Part shown: positions 27,047 through 38,508 of the stretch, piece by piece
How the letters are laid out: every line of letters starts with the position of its first letter
Position numbering within the stretch: the first letter of the stretch is position 1
NCBI RefSeq assembly: GCF_030848805.1
Contig: NC_092363.1
Location: 17,454,600-17,518,599 of the forward strand
DNA: 64,000 bases
Origin: Temnothorax longispinosus
Lineage: Eukaryota > Arthropoda > Insecta > Hymenoptera > Formicidae
Direction: 5' to 3'
Program-made: the position numbers and the translations under genes
The notes under the pieces: generated by a model
The model's input: the letters and a program-made list of their open reading frames with translations, nothing else
Databases searched by the model: none
Told to the model about the DNA's origin: nothing

Positions 27047-27233
27047 CTCTCCCAGGAGAGCCGTCGTGGAATTTCATCGCTCGGCGTGAAGCTCGGCCGC
27101 TGGTTCAAGAGCCTCGCGAGCCTGTTGAGAGGTTGCGAGCCGCCGATGCTGCTGGTGCTCAGCCTGCCGCTTCTTGTTGAGTGTTCCTTGGAGGATTCCC
27201 TGCTCGCTGGACCGGAGTCGGAAACGCGGCGCT
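27047..27233 (-). CDS. Exon 4 of the same minus-strand gene; Ser/Arg-rich with two RRxS motifs
   Basis: This 187-bp GC-rich exon has a good acceptor (TTTCCTCTGTGACAG) and donor (GAGAG before GTACGT) on the minus strand. It reads two bases, 61 codons, two bases. Residues begin RRVSDSGPASRESSKEHS, pass through a Ser/Thr/Gly stretch and NRLARLLNQRPSFTPSDE, and end IPRRLSWE. RRVS and RRLS both match the basophilic-kinase consensus RRxS (the PKA-type consensus is established; use here is inference). The whole segment looks intrinsically disordered. A competing frame hits a stop before the donor. It joins the exon at 24332-24085 in phase (AG plus A gives Arg). The RRxSxSG...SSKE run loosely recalls Ser-rich N-terminal extensions of signalling proteins, but not enough to assign a family. 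Confidence 0.68.
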
Positions 27234-27536
27234 CTGTCACAGAGGAAATCCGACATGAAGAATTGCGCACGAGGCGCGCAGCCAACGATCCTCGGCTGCC
27301 CGGGAGTCAATACCGGGCGTAAAATCCATTCGGCTAACTCCCTCGGCACCCTCGCGACTATATTTCCGCGCACGAGGCGAACGAGCTTCGCGACATTTGC
27401 CCAAGTGTTGTTGCAGCACATAATCAAGTTTCTTTGACATTTTAGGAACGAAATGCATTTTTCATTGAAAGATAATTACAAAATATGATTATACATTTTG
27501 AATGATATTCCAATAATTTTTATCAATGATATAAAA

Positions 27537-27688
27537 CAGGGTGTATAATAATTTTACTGTTAAAACGCGTTATAATGAAATGCGTTGCTCGAGTTTTCAT
27601 TAAATTGGATATACATATGTACAAACACTGAAAAAGAAAGTACCAGTTACTTTATACTGACTATGAGAAAATAATATATTTACAATGC
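27537..27688. repeat. Repeat copy A starting CAGGGTGTATAATAATTTTA
   Basis: About 150 bp, shared with 27928-28070 in direct orientation: ACTGTTAAAACG, then CTCGAGTTTTCATTAAATTG, then TTTATACTGA and ATAATATATTTACAA. The CAGGGTGT start resembles the end of the large palindrome at 49464. Probably a transposon-end fragment. Lies in putative intron 3. Confidence 0.85.
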
Positions 27689-27927
27689 GACTTCCACTGT
27701 TAAATTCGTAGTGTTTTATACTCAATTTCAGTTATTTTTAACCTACTCAGTACGTCGCGTCGTTAGCTTGACTAAAAGAAATGTTAATTTAACTAAATCA
27801 ATAAAGATAAAATAATGCTGTTTTATATTAAAATAATAAATTTTGATACAGATGGATAGTTAAAATAACAAAATGTTATTTAACTCGAGATTGTGATTTA
27901 TATTTTATCCATTAATATAATATTTAA

Positions 27928-28070
27928 CAGGGTGTATAATAATTTTACTGTTAAAACGTAAAATACGTACGTTACTCGAGTTTTCATTAAATTGGATACA
28001 AATATTGTGTTAAAAAAAAAATACCTTCCTTTATACTGATTATGAGAGAATAATATATTTACAAAAATGC
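27928..28070. repeat. Repeat copy B, direct duplicate of 27537-27688
   Basis: The same order of matching blocks as copy A, with small indels. The copies are 391 bp apart (start to start). Either two insertions of one element or a local duplication. Lies in putative intron 3. Confidence 0.85.
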
Positions 28071-28515
28071 AACTGGGTCGCTCCGATGCATTGCGTTTTA
28101 CCTGCTTCTGTACAGTAACTAAAAATTCATTCAACTCTCTTTCACTCAGTTTTCAATGATAACTATATAATGGTATAATTCTGTCATTAACATGCTCTGC
28201 ATTATATACATCATATACATTAAGAAGAAATTACATCGGATATGAAATATTAATATACATTGTATCTAATCTGCTTCAGACTAATCTTTTCTTAATAGAA
28301 AAACTGGCAATCTCCTATCAGGTCTACTTAAATTCACATGCATAACAAGACGAATGAGAGAAAGAGAAAGAGAGAGCGCTTAAAAAAGTGACATACAGCG
28401 GCGAAAGTATAGCGTAAGAACATCAGTTTTTGAAGCGTAAACGCGACCGCTGAAACTCCAATATAAACTCGAGAGTCCATTCTACGACTTATCCCATAAA
28501 TTCTTAGTACCTTAC

Positions 28516-28644
28516 CTATCGTGTCGTCCGTAAAGGATATTCTCGGCGTAAGAAGCTTGGTACAATGGGAAGCCGTGCTTCCACGCTTCGCGTAGGTCGT
28601 ATTGTCCGTGGAAGGTGGAACGACCGATATCCCCGTTGTTACCG
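28516..28644 (-). CDS. Exon 3 of the same minus-strand gene
   Basis: This 129-bp block has an acceptor (CGCTCGCATTCAG) and a strong donor (GATAG before GTAAGG) on the minus strand. In the chosen frame two bases complete the incoming codon, 42 codons follow and one G is left. The peptide begins VTTGISVVPPSTDNTTYA and ends TKLLTPRISFTDDTI. It is rich in Ser/Thr and basic residues, typical of an unstructured regulatory linker. A second frame (beginning GNNGDIGRS) is also open. The chosen one joins in phase both to the preceding exon (G plus CG gives Ala) and to the next exon at 27233-27047 (G plus AG gives Glu). No known domain is visible. Confidence 0.6.
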
Positions 28645-29248
28645 CTGAATGCGAGCGAAAGATGACCATGATTAAATGTGAGAGGGGCTGGCTTAGCGCG
28701 TATTCTTAGCGAGTCAGAACGTAACATCTCTACTACTGAGCATTTTCTCAAATTTACGACTAAATACCGAGAGAAACTTAGATGCGGCTTCGAAATGCTT
28801 ATATATACACAGCGAAATAGATAATGCATTAACGACGTGCAGAGGACTAAATTGTACTCATACGGATGTAATGAGACGATCATTAATTTATTTACCGCTA
28901 CGTTTTTTTGTAACAGACATTAAAATTTACCATCTGTCGTATCGCGAAGAGAAAAAGCGGATGGGAATAGAGGATAATGCGATGGAACGACGGTAAAGGA
29001 GCAAATATCGTATTCGCGCATCAAAAGCGGATTGCCAGCGAAGAGAGAGGATGGAAGAGGAGGGTTTTAAGATTACTGCGTACTCGAAACGCAATGGGGA
29101 GGCTTGCAGGCAACGGTCGTTGCAAAGGGTATATAGAAGAGAAACATTATCGTAACAGATGGATCTATAGACAACAATGACGGCAGTACTTGTAACGAAA
29201 AGTGTAAGGCATTCGCGGAAGAGGATGGTTTTAGCTCTTAATAGTCAC
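28645..29248 (-). other. Putative intron 2 of the minus-strand gene
   Basis: About 600 bp between the GTGACT donor at 29248 and the CATTCAG acceptor at 28645. No repeat of note. Confidence 0.5.
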
Positions 29249-29400
29249 CGTTGTTGTAGCGAGCATCGATTTGAGCTTGGAGTATGTTGAGGCCAGGTAC
29301 GACGATGGCCGGCAGAGTTCGGGAACGCAAGAGCGGCGCCGGGCGTCCTCCGGGGCCCCGTGCCGATCTGTTCTCGGGTTTGCATTCTGGCACTGGCGCG
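29249..29400 (-). CDS. Exon 2 of the same minus-strand gene (candidate)
   Basis: This is a GC-rich 152-bp block. On the minus strand it follows an acceptor (CTGTGTTACAG) and precedes a moderate donor (CAACG before GTGACT). With one base completing the previous codon it encodes 50 residues, starting APVPECKPENRSARGPGG and ending SRTLPAIVVPGL then NILQAQIDARYNN, with one leftover base. Proline/arginine-rich sequence passes into a hydrophobic stretch that looks conserved, but I cannot name it. All three frames are open over this block, so frame choice relies on phase: it accepts the phase-2 end of the exon at 57591-57455 and supplies the phase-1 entry of the exon at 28644-28516. If the GTGACT donor is not used, the frame runs three codons further (GDY) to a TAA, which would make this a terminal exon of a short isoform. 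Confidence 0.55.
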
Positions 29401-30127
29401 CTGTAACACAGATTAATTTATTGTGAATAAAACGATCATTGGTAATTCGTCCGCGATTGCAGTTTATGCGTTTCAAATTATTCATACATGTCGTGTTTAT
29501 CAGTGTTAAAGTAACGCGATAGCATAAATTAATTGTAGTTGGATAAACTAACTGCATGCGGTCTCGCTGGATGCGGTTATTTGATTTCCACAGTTGCTAC
29601 TGCGTGTAGAAACGTACGGGAGTCGCACGTGTAGATGTAATCCGCTAGATTGACGCGATATAATCTCGGTGGACGTAAATTAGATTAATAATAATCTCTT
29701 GCATCACAATTAAGCGGGCTAACACTGTCGGATTAGTGGAACTAGTTTTTGTCATTAATTATCAGGTGTTAAAATGTCAATCTAATATCTAATCAATCTA
29801 ATCACCGTAACCATAATTGCGCCGTTTTAGGCAATATAATTAACCTGCAATATATAGGGGATTCTAAACGCACGTTTTTAATTTTTGACGAGTGTCACAT
29901 ATATGCTGGTGTAAGTGTATCTTTATGTAATTAAAAGAGATCTTTTCTCTTTGAGATACACTTTATTTCTTACGAAGAATGGCAGTTTTAAACAAGATGC
30001 CATGTGTGTGCGATGTTTATTATAATTTTTCTCAGAAATTTGCTTCCTATATGACTTTATATCCTCAAGGGATGTTATAGGTATATACTGGTGTAAATAA
30101 TTCTTTATAAGTATATAATAATTTTTT

Positions 30128-30410
30128 ATATAAAATCGGAATCATACGAAGCACGATTTCTTGAATGATTAGCATCCTTCTATGCATGCTCTGATGCATG
30201 CTGTTAGACACGTAGATGCATTGAGAGAGACAACGAAAATTTTCGAATCCGAATCTGAATTCTGACGTTTGACGTGTACTACGAAATTAGCACAATTGTT
30301 TCTTTTTTGAAGAACGCTGTTGATCGTTTGCTCGATCGTCTAGCATGCATCAGAGCATGCTAATCATTCAAGAAATCGTGCTTTGTGTGATTCCGGCTTA
30401 ATAAAAATTT

Positions 30411-30418
<8 letters not shown>
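30128..30418. mobile_element. Fold-back element with about 75-bp inverted arms
   Basis: The left arm 30128-30202 (GAAGCACGATTTCTTGAATG...GCATGCTCTGATGCATGCT) pairs with 30342-30418 (AGCATGCATCAGAGCATGC...CAAGAAATCGTGCTTTGTG). Loop of about 140 bp, no ORF. The left arm carries an 8-base insertion relative to the right. Confidence 0.85.

Positions 30419-30456
<38 letters not shown>
30415..30456. repeat. (TAA)14 microsatellite
   Basis: Fourteen uninterrupted TAA units at the junction of the fold-back element and the second direct-repeat unit. Confidence 0.97.
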
Positions 30457-30458
<2 letters not shown>

Positions 30459-33400
30459 TTGTTTTTCCTTTGAGACATACTTCGCTTCTTATGAAAAATG
30501 GCAGTTTTATAACAAAATGCCACCGTGTGGTACTCAAATCGCAGTTTTCCCAGAATTCACTTCCCGACTTTGTGCCCTCGAGCAAGGGATGGTCTATATG
30601 CTGGTGTAAATCATTCTTTATAAGCAAATACAATAATTCCTTATACAATAGGAAGGAATTGTTTTCCCTTTGAAATACATTTTATTTCTTATATCTTTTT
30701 TTTTATAACAAGATCCATGCTTAAATTACGGTTTTCCCAGAATTCACTTTCTATACGACTTTATATCCTCGAGCAAGAGACTTTGTATAAAGCCGAAGAC
30801 CGATATTCAGCGGACCGCTCTGTAGAAATATTTTCCCGGAATTTTCCAATCTGGAATATCTTAGGATTGTCGTTTTAAAATAACCACGATTTCGCGATAG
30901 CGAGTAATCAAATATTAAAAGAATTCGCGTGAAAGTAATCCGACACGAATATTTCAGAAAATAAGGGTACATTGTGCCTATAGGCGTGTGTGCAAACGTG
31001 CATTAAAATTAAGAGAATGGCTCGCGGTGCCCCGAACCGGAAATTGGTTTCTCGTACGACATTTTATCTATCGTAGACATTCTTCTCGGTGAAACGGGCA
31101 AAGACAAACATATATCTTAACGAACTCTTTCGGAGTTTGCCCGGCTGAAAGTACGTACGTACGAGTTCTGTATCTGCAGCGACACACGTCTCGCGGAGAG
31201 TCATTGATTGCAGTAACTCGCTTTGTTCGAAGTGCACTTTCCGCCGAACATTCTCACGTTCCTTGTTTCGTTTCTTTTGATCGTCCTCCTTTTAGAAAAC
31301 CCTCGCAAAAGTTTCTCTCTGCGATATTTCCAGGATACGTGACAAACGCGAAGTTACAGGTGTAACCGCGGATCTCATACTTTACGTGATCCTTCTCGCG
31401 AACCCGATATTAGTGGTTAAACATTGATAGGAATCGACACAGAGAGTTTGGAATTTTCTCAAAATTCTTGCGATTCAACGTTATCACGGTTTCGCACAGA
31501 CAAATTCGTCTTACTATAAAATAGAGGTATCTCGGGGGTTACGGGCTGCACATAAAAGTTCAAGAATTAAGACCTCTCCCGCGATAGCGATACATCCATC
31601 GTACAGTTTTAAAACCAGACTTGACTGAGTTTGTGACTTTTTAGCAAGCTAACAATAGCGTGAAGTGAGCGGAGATTTTCTGGGCATTTGACAATGATAC
31701 TTTTAGTTCTGAAACATAATCGATGTGCGATTTATATCGATGGCGAAGCGCTAAGTTTTTTTTACAATAATGTTCTATTTCTTAGGAAAGATAAATAAAA
31801 AATCTCATACAGCTAGCAATAAAAAACCTGAGGAGATAAGTTGGATCGACGGTGTTCTTCCATGGAAGAATCAGAAAAAAAGTGGTATTATTTGTCATTT
31901 TCTGAAGTTTCTTGCCTCTTCATTCAGCGTCGGGATTGAAGCCGGCAGTATGCCAGTGAGAATCGCCAGGGAGTCGTTTTAAAGCAGCACGGAATTAAAT
32001 CAGACCGTTTAATGACGAAGTAACGAGCGAAAGTGAGACTTCAGCAGAGAAATTTCAAAGAGATCGGTGTTCCCTTCGATGGAAGGAAAAAAAATGCTTA
32101 CCCTCGGGATAGAATAAAAACGGCGGGATGAGACAAAGAAAATCTAATTGCTGTGCGTCATCGGCAAATCGACGAGGATAAGGCGACGTCCTTGAGGAAC
32201 CACCGGGAACGCCCAGGTCTCCTTAACTTACGGGTCCTTGCGGCCGCACACACGCGCGCAAACAAATGGGCTCACGACGCTACGCGAATGACAACGCAAA
32301 CAAGAATAATTGCCTACTCTTAAATCCGGCTGTGCTAAAGGGAGACGAGATGAATTTTTTGCGAGGGAAGAAAGAGTGGTTGCGTCGCTCTATAAAAAGA
32401 TTCATCACCTGTAATATTTACTTTCGTCGTTTGTACGCGTCAATGTTCAAACGCGACGAAGGAGATTGCTTTTATCTGTCGCGCATCCTCGCCGAACATA
32501 AGCTTTGAGACATCAACCCCGTCTCAACGGAATCGCGATGCGTCGGGACGATTATTCGCCTTGCAGTCGATCGCGTTTTTCTCACTTTTCCGACACGGCA
32601 TGGTGGACGGTTGTCCACGTCGGGAATATATCCAATCGCGCGCAGCGAGAGGGAATACAAGTCAACAACGAGTTTTCTATAGCGCTCTTCACGGTGGCTT
32701 TTCAATCGACATGTCGATGTGAGAACGGAGAACGACCGGGCTTGGTGCTAGCAAGCGACCGAAATATACGAGAGAGAAAGAAAGTTTTTTTTTCTAGCTT
32801 TAAAGAAAAAAAACAGTACAGCAACTGAAATGCGTGCGTGCGTATTTATATGGGTATACTTTTTTGTGTTTTAGGAGTATTTTACAAATGGAAGAGGTAG
32901 AAATGACTTCGAAATAAAAAAATGAAAAATTTTAAAAAGCATTTTTTTAAAATTAGTATTTGAAAAAAATGAAATAAAGAATGTTTATTAAATAATGTTT
33001 TAAAAATAAGAAAAGATAGAAAACTGAATTAAAAAATAATTGATTGTTTTAAGAAATATTTATAGTATTAGTATTTGTAAAATAAAAAATGTTAATATTT
33101 TAAAAAGCTCTTTTTCATATTTCTAATACATTTTTAAAAATATTATTTTTAGTTACAAGAAGTATTATAATTATAATTTTAATATTTTATTGATGATATA
33201 AGTAATATAAATTAAAGCTTGAAAATTTTTACTGCGATGTAATATTTCATTTATAAAATCACCTATATACATTTTTGAAAATATACTTAAAACCATTTAA
33301 AGCAGAAAAAGATAGAACAAATTTTTAATGACTTACAATTTCACACAAAACCGGAAATATTACATACAATATTCAGATGTGACGGGTACTAGAAATAAAC

Positions 33401-33809
33401 TTTGAACCGTTACTGTTCCAAGTCTGATCGATGCTAATGTGTTCCAAAAATAAAGGATTCGTAACATATTTAATTATGTTGATCAGATTAGCTTGTCTTC
33501 AAATTTATAGAAATCCCAAAAAGAACCCCCAAGCATGCCTTATCCATAATATTGTTTCAAATGTCGATTAATTTTATAAAAATACGAGAGACAATTATTT
33601 ATTATAGTAAATATAGATTTATTGGTAAACCTTTCTGCAATAATTTCGTGCAGTTGGAACAGGAGACCTTTTTTGATAGTAAAAAAATAGCGGTATGATA
33701 GTAGACATTTCTATTTCATTGCATTTAGAGAAGGCAAAGAGACTAATGAAAAAAACATGATCCTTTAGCGCGGTTTGCGGAATCACCTCTGGCTTTCCCT
33801 CTGACTCAC

Positions 33810-33948
33810 GATTACGCTTTGACCCTTGCGACAGTACTTCTGGATCAGCAAGTCGTCTTGAGACGGCATTAGAGTGCAGCCTTCGTTCCTTCGATTTTCC
33901 ACGATCGAGAAGTCAGAAACCATTGCTATACGGCACGGCATGAATCTC
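33810..33948 (-). CDS. Candidate cassette or alternative exon, minus strand
   Basis: On the minus strand a very good acceptor (CTATCTTCGCCATTTAG) is followed by a frame that is open only one way: one base, then 46 codons beginning RFMPCRIAMVSDFSIVENRR and ending LLIQKYCRKGQSVI, to a consensus donor GTGAGT. The other two frames have stops. It can accept the phase-2 end of the exon at 57591-57455. With the GTGAGT donor it exits in phase 0, which does not fit the exon at 29400. Reading through to a weaker GTGATT donor 23 bases further gives a symmetrical 162-bp phase 2-2 exon that would fit between them. It could instead belong to another isoform, or be a chance open stretch. No domain recognised. 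Confidence 0.3.
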
Positions 33949-34596
33949 CTAAATGGCGAAGATAGTGAATTGCAAATTACAGTCGCGTGACGCAATTTAC
34001 GACCGTGTTCCGCATGTCTTATTTCGACAATTTATGTGGGCGACGGCATTAGGTACGTTTATTGTGCGCGCAAAATCAAGTTGAACTAACAAAGGGTTGT
34101 AATTTCCTCGCGTGAGACTAGAAGAGTAAACAGAAAATTGCCCGAAAGCTTCGTGCTGGCTCATTTCGTGACATTATAGAGAGTTTCACAGGCGCGTAGC
34201 CCGCAATTTCCTGAAAATTATAGAATCGCGCGCGTTCTGCATGACACGCATAGCGTGTCCCGGAACTTCTCGCGTACATTATACGTCGGACAAGGTCAAA
34301 CGTGAATTTAGCGGGGGTGTCGAAGGAAACTGGAACAACAACCAGGAAATGCACGCTGAGAATGCTTTAGATCGGTGTAATAAATTCACTGGTAACGAAC
34401 GCCCAGCGCTGATGCAGATTTACGTGGCGTCGCACCATCCGACTGCATTTAATGCACTTTGTGCAATCAACTTCGGAATTCCTCGCGACACGTTTCCTGA
34501 CCCTCTGACATAGTTTTCGCATATTTAACAGATGGATGTGACAAAGAGTTGAGACTTTTTGATTAAAATAAAAAAATAATAAATTGATATACCCGA

Positions 34597-34597
<1 letters not shown>

Positions 34598-34635
<38 letters not shown>
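34598..34635. repeat. (AT)n microsatellite
   Basis: About 19 uninterrupted AT dinucleotides. Confidence 0.95.
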
Positions 34636-34636
<1 letters not shown>

Positions 34637-34816
34637 TTTATTACTAAACTTTAATATATAATATCTTTTTATTTCCAAATTACTTAAAATATCTTACATT
34701 ATTAATATACGAGTAACACGTTACCAGGAATGTAATAATATTTCGATGTAATAATAATTCTTCTTTGCATGCGTGTTGATTATTAAAATGTAATCTAAGA
34801 TCTAATTAAATTTATA

Positions 34817-34943
34817 GGATAAACTCGGGTAAGATGGCCATACAGGAATTGGCCAACCTATGATCTTTCAAGCTCGCCATGAAACATTGAATGAACATGG
34901 CTTGGCCATCTTTCCTGTATGGCCATCTTACCCGAGTTTACCC
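34817..34943. mobile_element. Short palindromic MITE-like element
   Basis: Perfect 29-bp arms: TAAACTCGGGTAAGATGGCC then ATACAGGAA at 34820-34848, and its complement at 34912-34940. With one mismatch the arms extend to the outer GGA/CCC. No coding capacity. Lies in the putative large intron. Confidence 0.8.
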
Positions 34944-37900
34944 CATATCCCGGCTCAAATAACGCCTGGTAATTTGTTTGTTGGCGTTGGCCCAACTATC
35001 TCTTATCGATATATTTCCCATAGAGTGATGAAGAAGCGAGTTGTTTGTTATCACAGTGCTCATTCTGAAATTGAAGGCCGGCAATCCGATGAGAGGAGGC
35101 AAACGAAGAATACGTTGCAAAGTGGAAAATCAATAGCAGCTATTTATACAAGCGGAAAGATTATTGATCGCGTTGGAAAGACAGCCGCACCATCTCTCAT
35201 TTATCTTTGATCTTTCAGCGACCGCTCTGATCATCGACGCGGTATCTATCGCTCCCGTTTCACGCCGACAGTTATGCGATTCGACAAACGGTTAATACTT
35301 TTATCGAAACGAAAATTTGTCGAGTTTCCGAAACTTCTTTTACACGGTGGCACGACGAGCTTTTTTGCAAACTGCTCTCAGCGTTGCCAAAGTGTACTTT
35401 GGTATTCTTCGAAATCTCGCGTTTATCTCGCTCTAATTTTAACCACCGTGGTATACGATATTACTTATTATTCGGAGATTACTCACGAAAAATGTTTTTT
35501 GCATACACGCACAATAGGAATTTATAATTGGAATATTATTAGATTTCAGCATACGTAGGTATATGCGTCGCATTTGTCACTTCTGATCTGGAATGTAGCC
35601 AATTTCAATAATGCGGGAAGACCTTCGATTAATGTCGAGTATGTGCGAAAGGTGAGACCCTCTACAAATAAATGCTTCCCCCAATCGAGGTCTACGCCAC
35701 ATTACTAATTAGAAAAATATTTACTCGTTCGAGAAATAGAACCGGCGTGGACAAGCTGAGAGAAGCGTGATATATGAAATATGTATATGTTACTGTATCT
35801 TTTCTATGTTTACCATTAATTAAAACACAAAGCGTTACACCTGAAAAAAAACGTTATTTGATATCTTTCAATTAAAGGTTTTATATCTCGCGATTGAAAG
35901 GAGATTTATCCATTCGTTGCAATTTTGAGTTCAACGCGGGCGATATAAAACTTGTCCGTGTATATCCGATATAAAACTTGTACAAATCACATCGAAATGA
36001 TTGATAATACGTATCGCACATCTCGATAATAATTGGAGTCAGACGGTAACGGATATACGAAGTATGGGCACGAATATTTTACATTAATTAAGGTCAGACA
36101 GAAATAGAGGAGGCGACGTGACCTGAGTGCCGGGGAGTCTTAACTGCGCAATTTTGCGCGAATATCAAGTGCCAATTATCGAATATTATTCTGGAGGTAT
36201 TATTCGTTACTCGTTGTTGTTTCACGGTGAAGTGAGAAAGATGACTGATCCTCGACCATTAATGAAGAGCTTGTCTATTAACAAAAAAAAAACCCATTGC
36301 GATGGAAGAGAGACGCGTACCGCACCGTTTTATCGATTCGCCACCTTCATCGAAAAATATTCAGGAAGTCGAAGTTACAAACTACTAAACTTTGCATAGC
36401 TCGCGCGCGGTCTACTTATCTAACTTTCCTTCTTCTTCCCTTTTCCTCATTTTTGCGTACATTCTTGTTAGCGAATTTACCCGTAAATTCGCCCACGACT
36501 CGCCACGTTCGAAAATTTCGATTATAAGCCCGGGGAAACGATAGTCCTTGATATTCCCTCGATTCGTTTTCTTTAGGTATTTTCTCTCTCTTTCTCCCTG
36601 ATCCCTCCTGGAGTAAGGTGCCGTTCAACCTTACTTTTCCACCTCAAATTTTTCCTCTTTTGATGTCTACCGTTAAAAGCCCGCACACCAATATCAGTAA
36701 TTTCTTTCTGGGACGGAGACGCTGCCCTCAACTTTTTGATGTCGCTCAGAAAGTTGTCGTGAACGCTGTGAAATCGATAATACTCTGAACGAAGAAAGAT
36801 TTATTTTCGGTATAGGGACGTCGCGTCGGCCAGATAATGCTCCGCCCGGGTCGTATTAGCAGCTTTTGTTCTGCGTGAATGACTCAGAAGACTCCAGAAA
36901 CCTAATGGTTTCCTTCCACTAGATGTGTCATGTCGTGAAAAGGAATTTCTCTGCGATCCCCGCGTAAGAAAAGGTTTCTAACGGGGGATCGCACATACAG
37001 CGTCGATTATTATGTGCGAAACAGAAATGTACAAAAAACAACTTTGTCGAATAAGAATGAATCACCTTTTATTTAAAAAAATATAAGTATCGTTTCTTTT
37101 TTTAAGATGTATATTTGCGAAGAACTCATAAAAAACAGTCGTCGATTGTACCTATAAGCGATTTTTCTCGCACATACAATATTCAAGTATGTGAAAAATA
37201 TTGAAGAAAGAAACGATCCGTCGTATTTTCGATCTTCGTTCTGAGTAAAGGCGCCAGCGATGAGAATTGACTCGCTTGTTTCCATGATATGTAACTCTTC
37301 TTTCTCGTTGTATAAAAGTCTCTGGTACATCGTGCACTCGTGTCTGTGACCTTCGTTGGAAACAGTGGCTCCGCATTTCAACTCGTTTAGCCGTAGCATC
37401 TTGGAGAACGAGGCAGCAAGTGCAGTCCCAAGGAAGGAGATGTCGCGCAATTTCCCACGATCTCATTGCGCTCGTTTTCTACGTACCACTCTGCCCGTAT
37501 TTCACACAGGTGCGAATTTTCCATGAAAGTAGAGCGCACAGCTACTTTGCGAAACAATACTTTGTAATTTCGATCAAACATTTGCCCGCATTTAAGCTTC
37601 AATTACTTACTCCGCTTTTTGTCCAAGATAAAGTCTGCTTTTGTAGTGTCTTTAATTTTAAGAAAAAAAAAACTTTGACAGATACTGCTTCTCCGTGATA
37701 ATCGGGAACTACTTAAAGCGATGTTAACATTAACTTAAAGGATTACAAGCATTAACGTAACTTTCGAAAATATATCTTGTCAGTTCTCTCAAGTTGTAAG
37801 GTCCCATGATGTATATTTAATATAAACGCTAAGGAGATTATACATCTCTTCTCGGATTACATAATTTCGCATACCAGGACAAATATATGTAATATATATA

Positions 37901-38354
37901 ACCACGTTAATGTTTAACAAGAAATGTAACAACGCATCTATCTCGAAAGCGTCTTTATTTCCGCGATTTACGTAACACGATGAGTTATAACAAATCTGGC
38001 CTTACGATGCGTTGAAGTCTATTGAAAGATAAGGGAACTCGCCCGGGGGGAATTTGGCACGAAAATTTTGACCTTCCCGACCGGATGAGCATCAGGTTCC
38101 AAGATAAGGAAGCTGACCACACCTTTTTACGACACCCAAGACAACCGCGCGTCACGGTCACCGCAGAGCCCGCCAGAAATAATACTCCGTCGGACTTTAC
38201 GTGGGGATACTTCACTGACGTGGTTTACACAAGACGTATGTCCTATCCAGTGAAACTTTAACGCGAGAAGTTATGGGTTTGCCACGAACTACAAGACGAA
38301 TGCTCCTGCATTCTGCTGCTAAATTTTTAAAGGACAAAGGAAAACTTTTATTAT

Positions 38355-38508
38355 ACTTAGATATTACCAAAGTCTTATAAGACTATTAAACCTTTATGAG
38401 ACTATATTAGGCGTTTTTTAAAACTATTGTTAGACTTAGGTATTACTGAAGCCTTATGAGACTATTAAGCCTTTACGAGATTATATTACGCGTTTCTTAA
38501 ACAAACTG
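38355..38508. repeat. 79-bp-period two-copy tandem repeat
   Basis: ACTTAGATATTACCAAAGTC and ACTTAGGTATTACTGAAGCC begin the two copies. Both continue with GACTATTAA, CCTTTA, GAGA and a GCGTTT(T/C)TTAAA end. Confidence 0.85.

Larger units (their letters stand above)
27234..28515 (-). other. Putative intron 3 of the minus-strand gene
   Basis: About 1.28 kb, AT-rich, with GT at the 28515 end and AG at the 27234 end on the minus strand. It contains the duplicated CAGGGTGT repeat. Confidence 0.6.
29942..30790. repeat. Three-copy direct repeat (about 130-190 bp units) interrupted by a fold-back element
   Basis: The units begin TTTTCTCTTTGAGATACACT (29942), GTTTTTCCTTTGAGACATAC (30461) and GTTTTCCCTTTGAAATACAT (30661). 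They share GGCAGTTTTA, ACAAGATGCC-like, CCCAGAATTCACTT and TATATCCTCGAGCAAG blocks in the same order; an additional tail fragment (CTGGTGTAAGTGTATCTTTA) lies at about 29910. The copies are clearly diverged. Between units 1 and 2 lies the fold-back element at 30128-30418, followed by a TAA microsatellite. Confidence 0.8.

Noticed and set aside
30383..30673. Frame with a poly-Asn (or poly-Leu on the other strand) stretch
   Set aside because: It is simply the (TAA)14 microsatellite read in frame.
32104..32152. 49-bp minus-strand block before a GTAAGC donor
   Set aside because: The sequence is T-rich and looks like an intronic pyrimidine tract rather than coding DNA.
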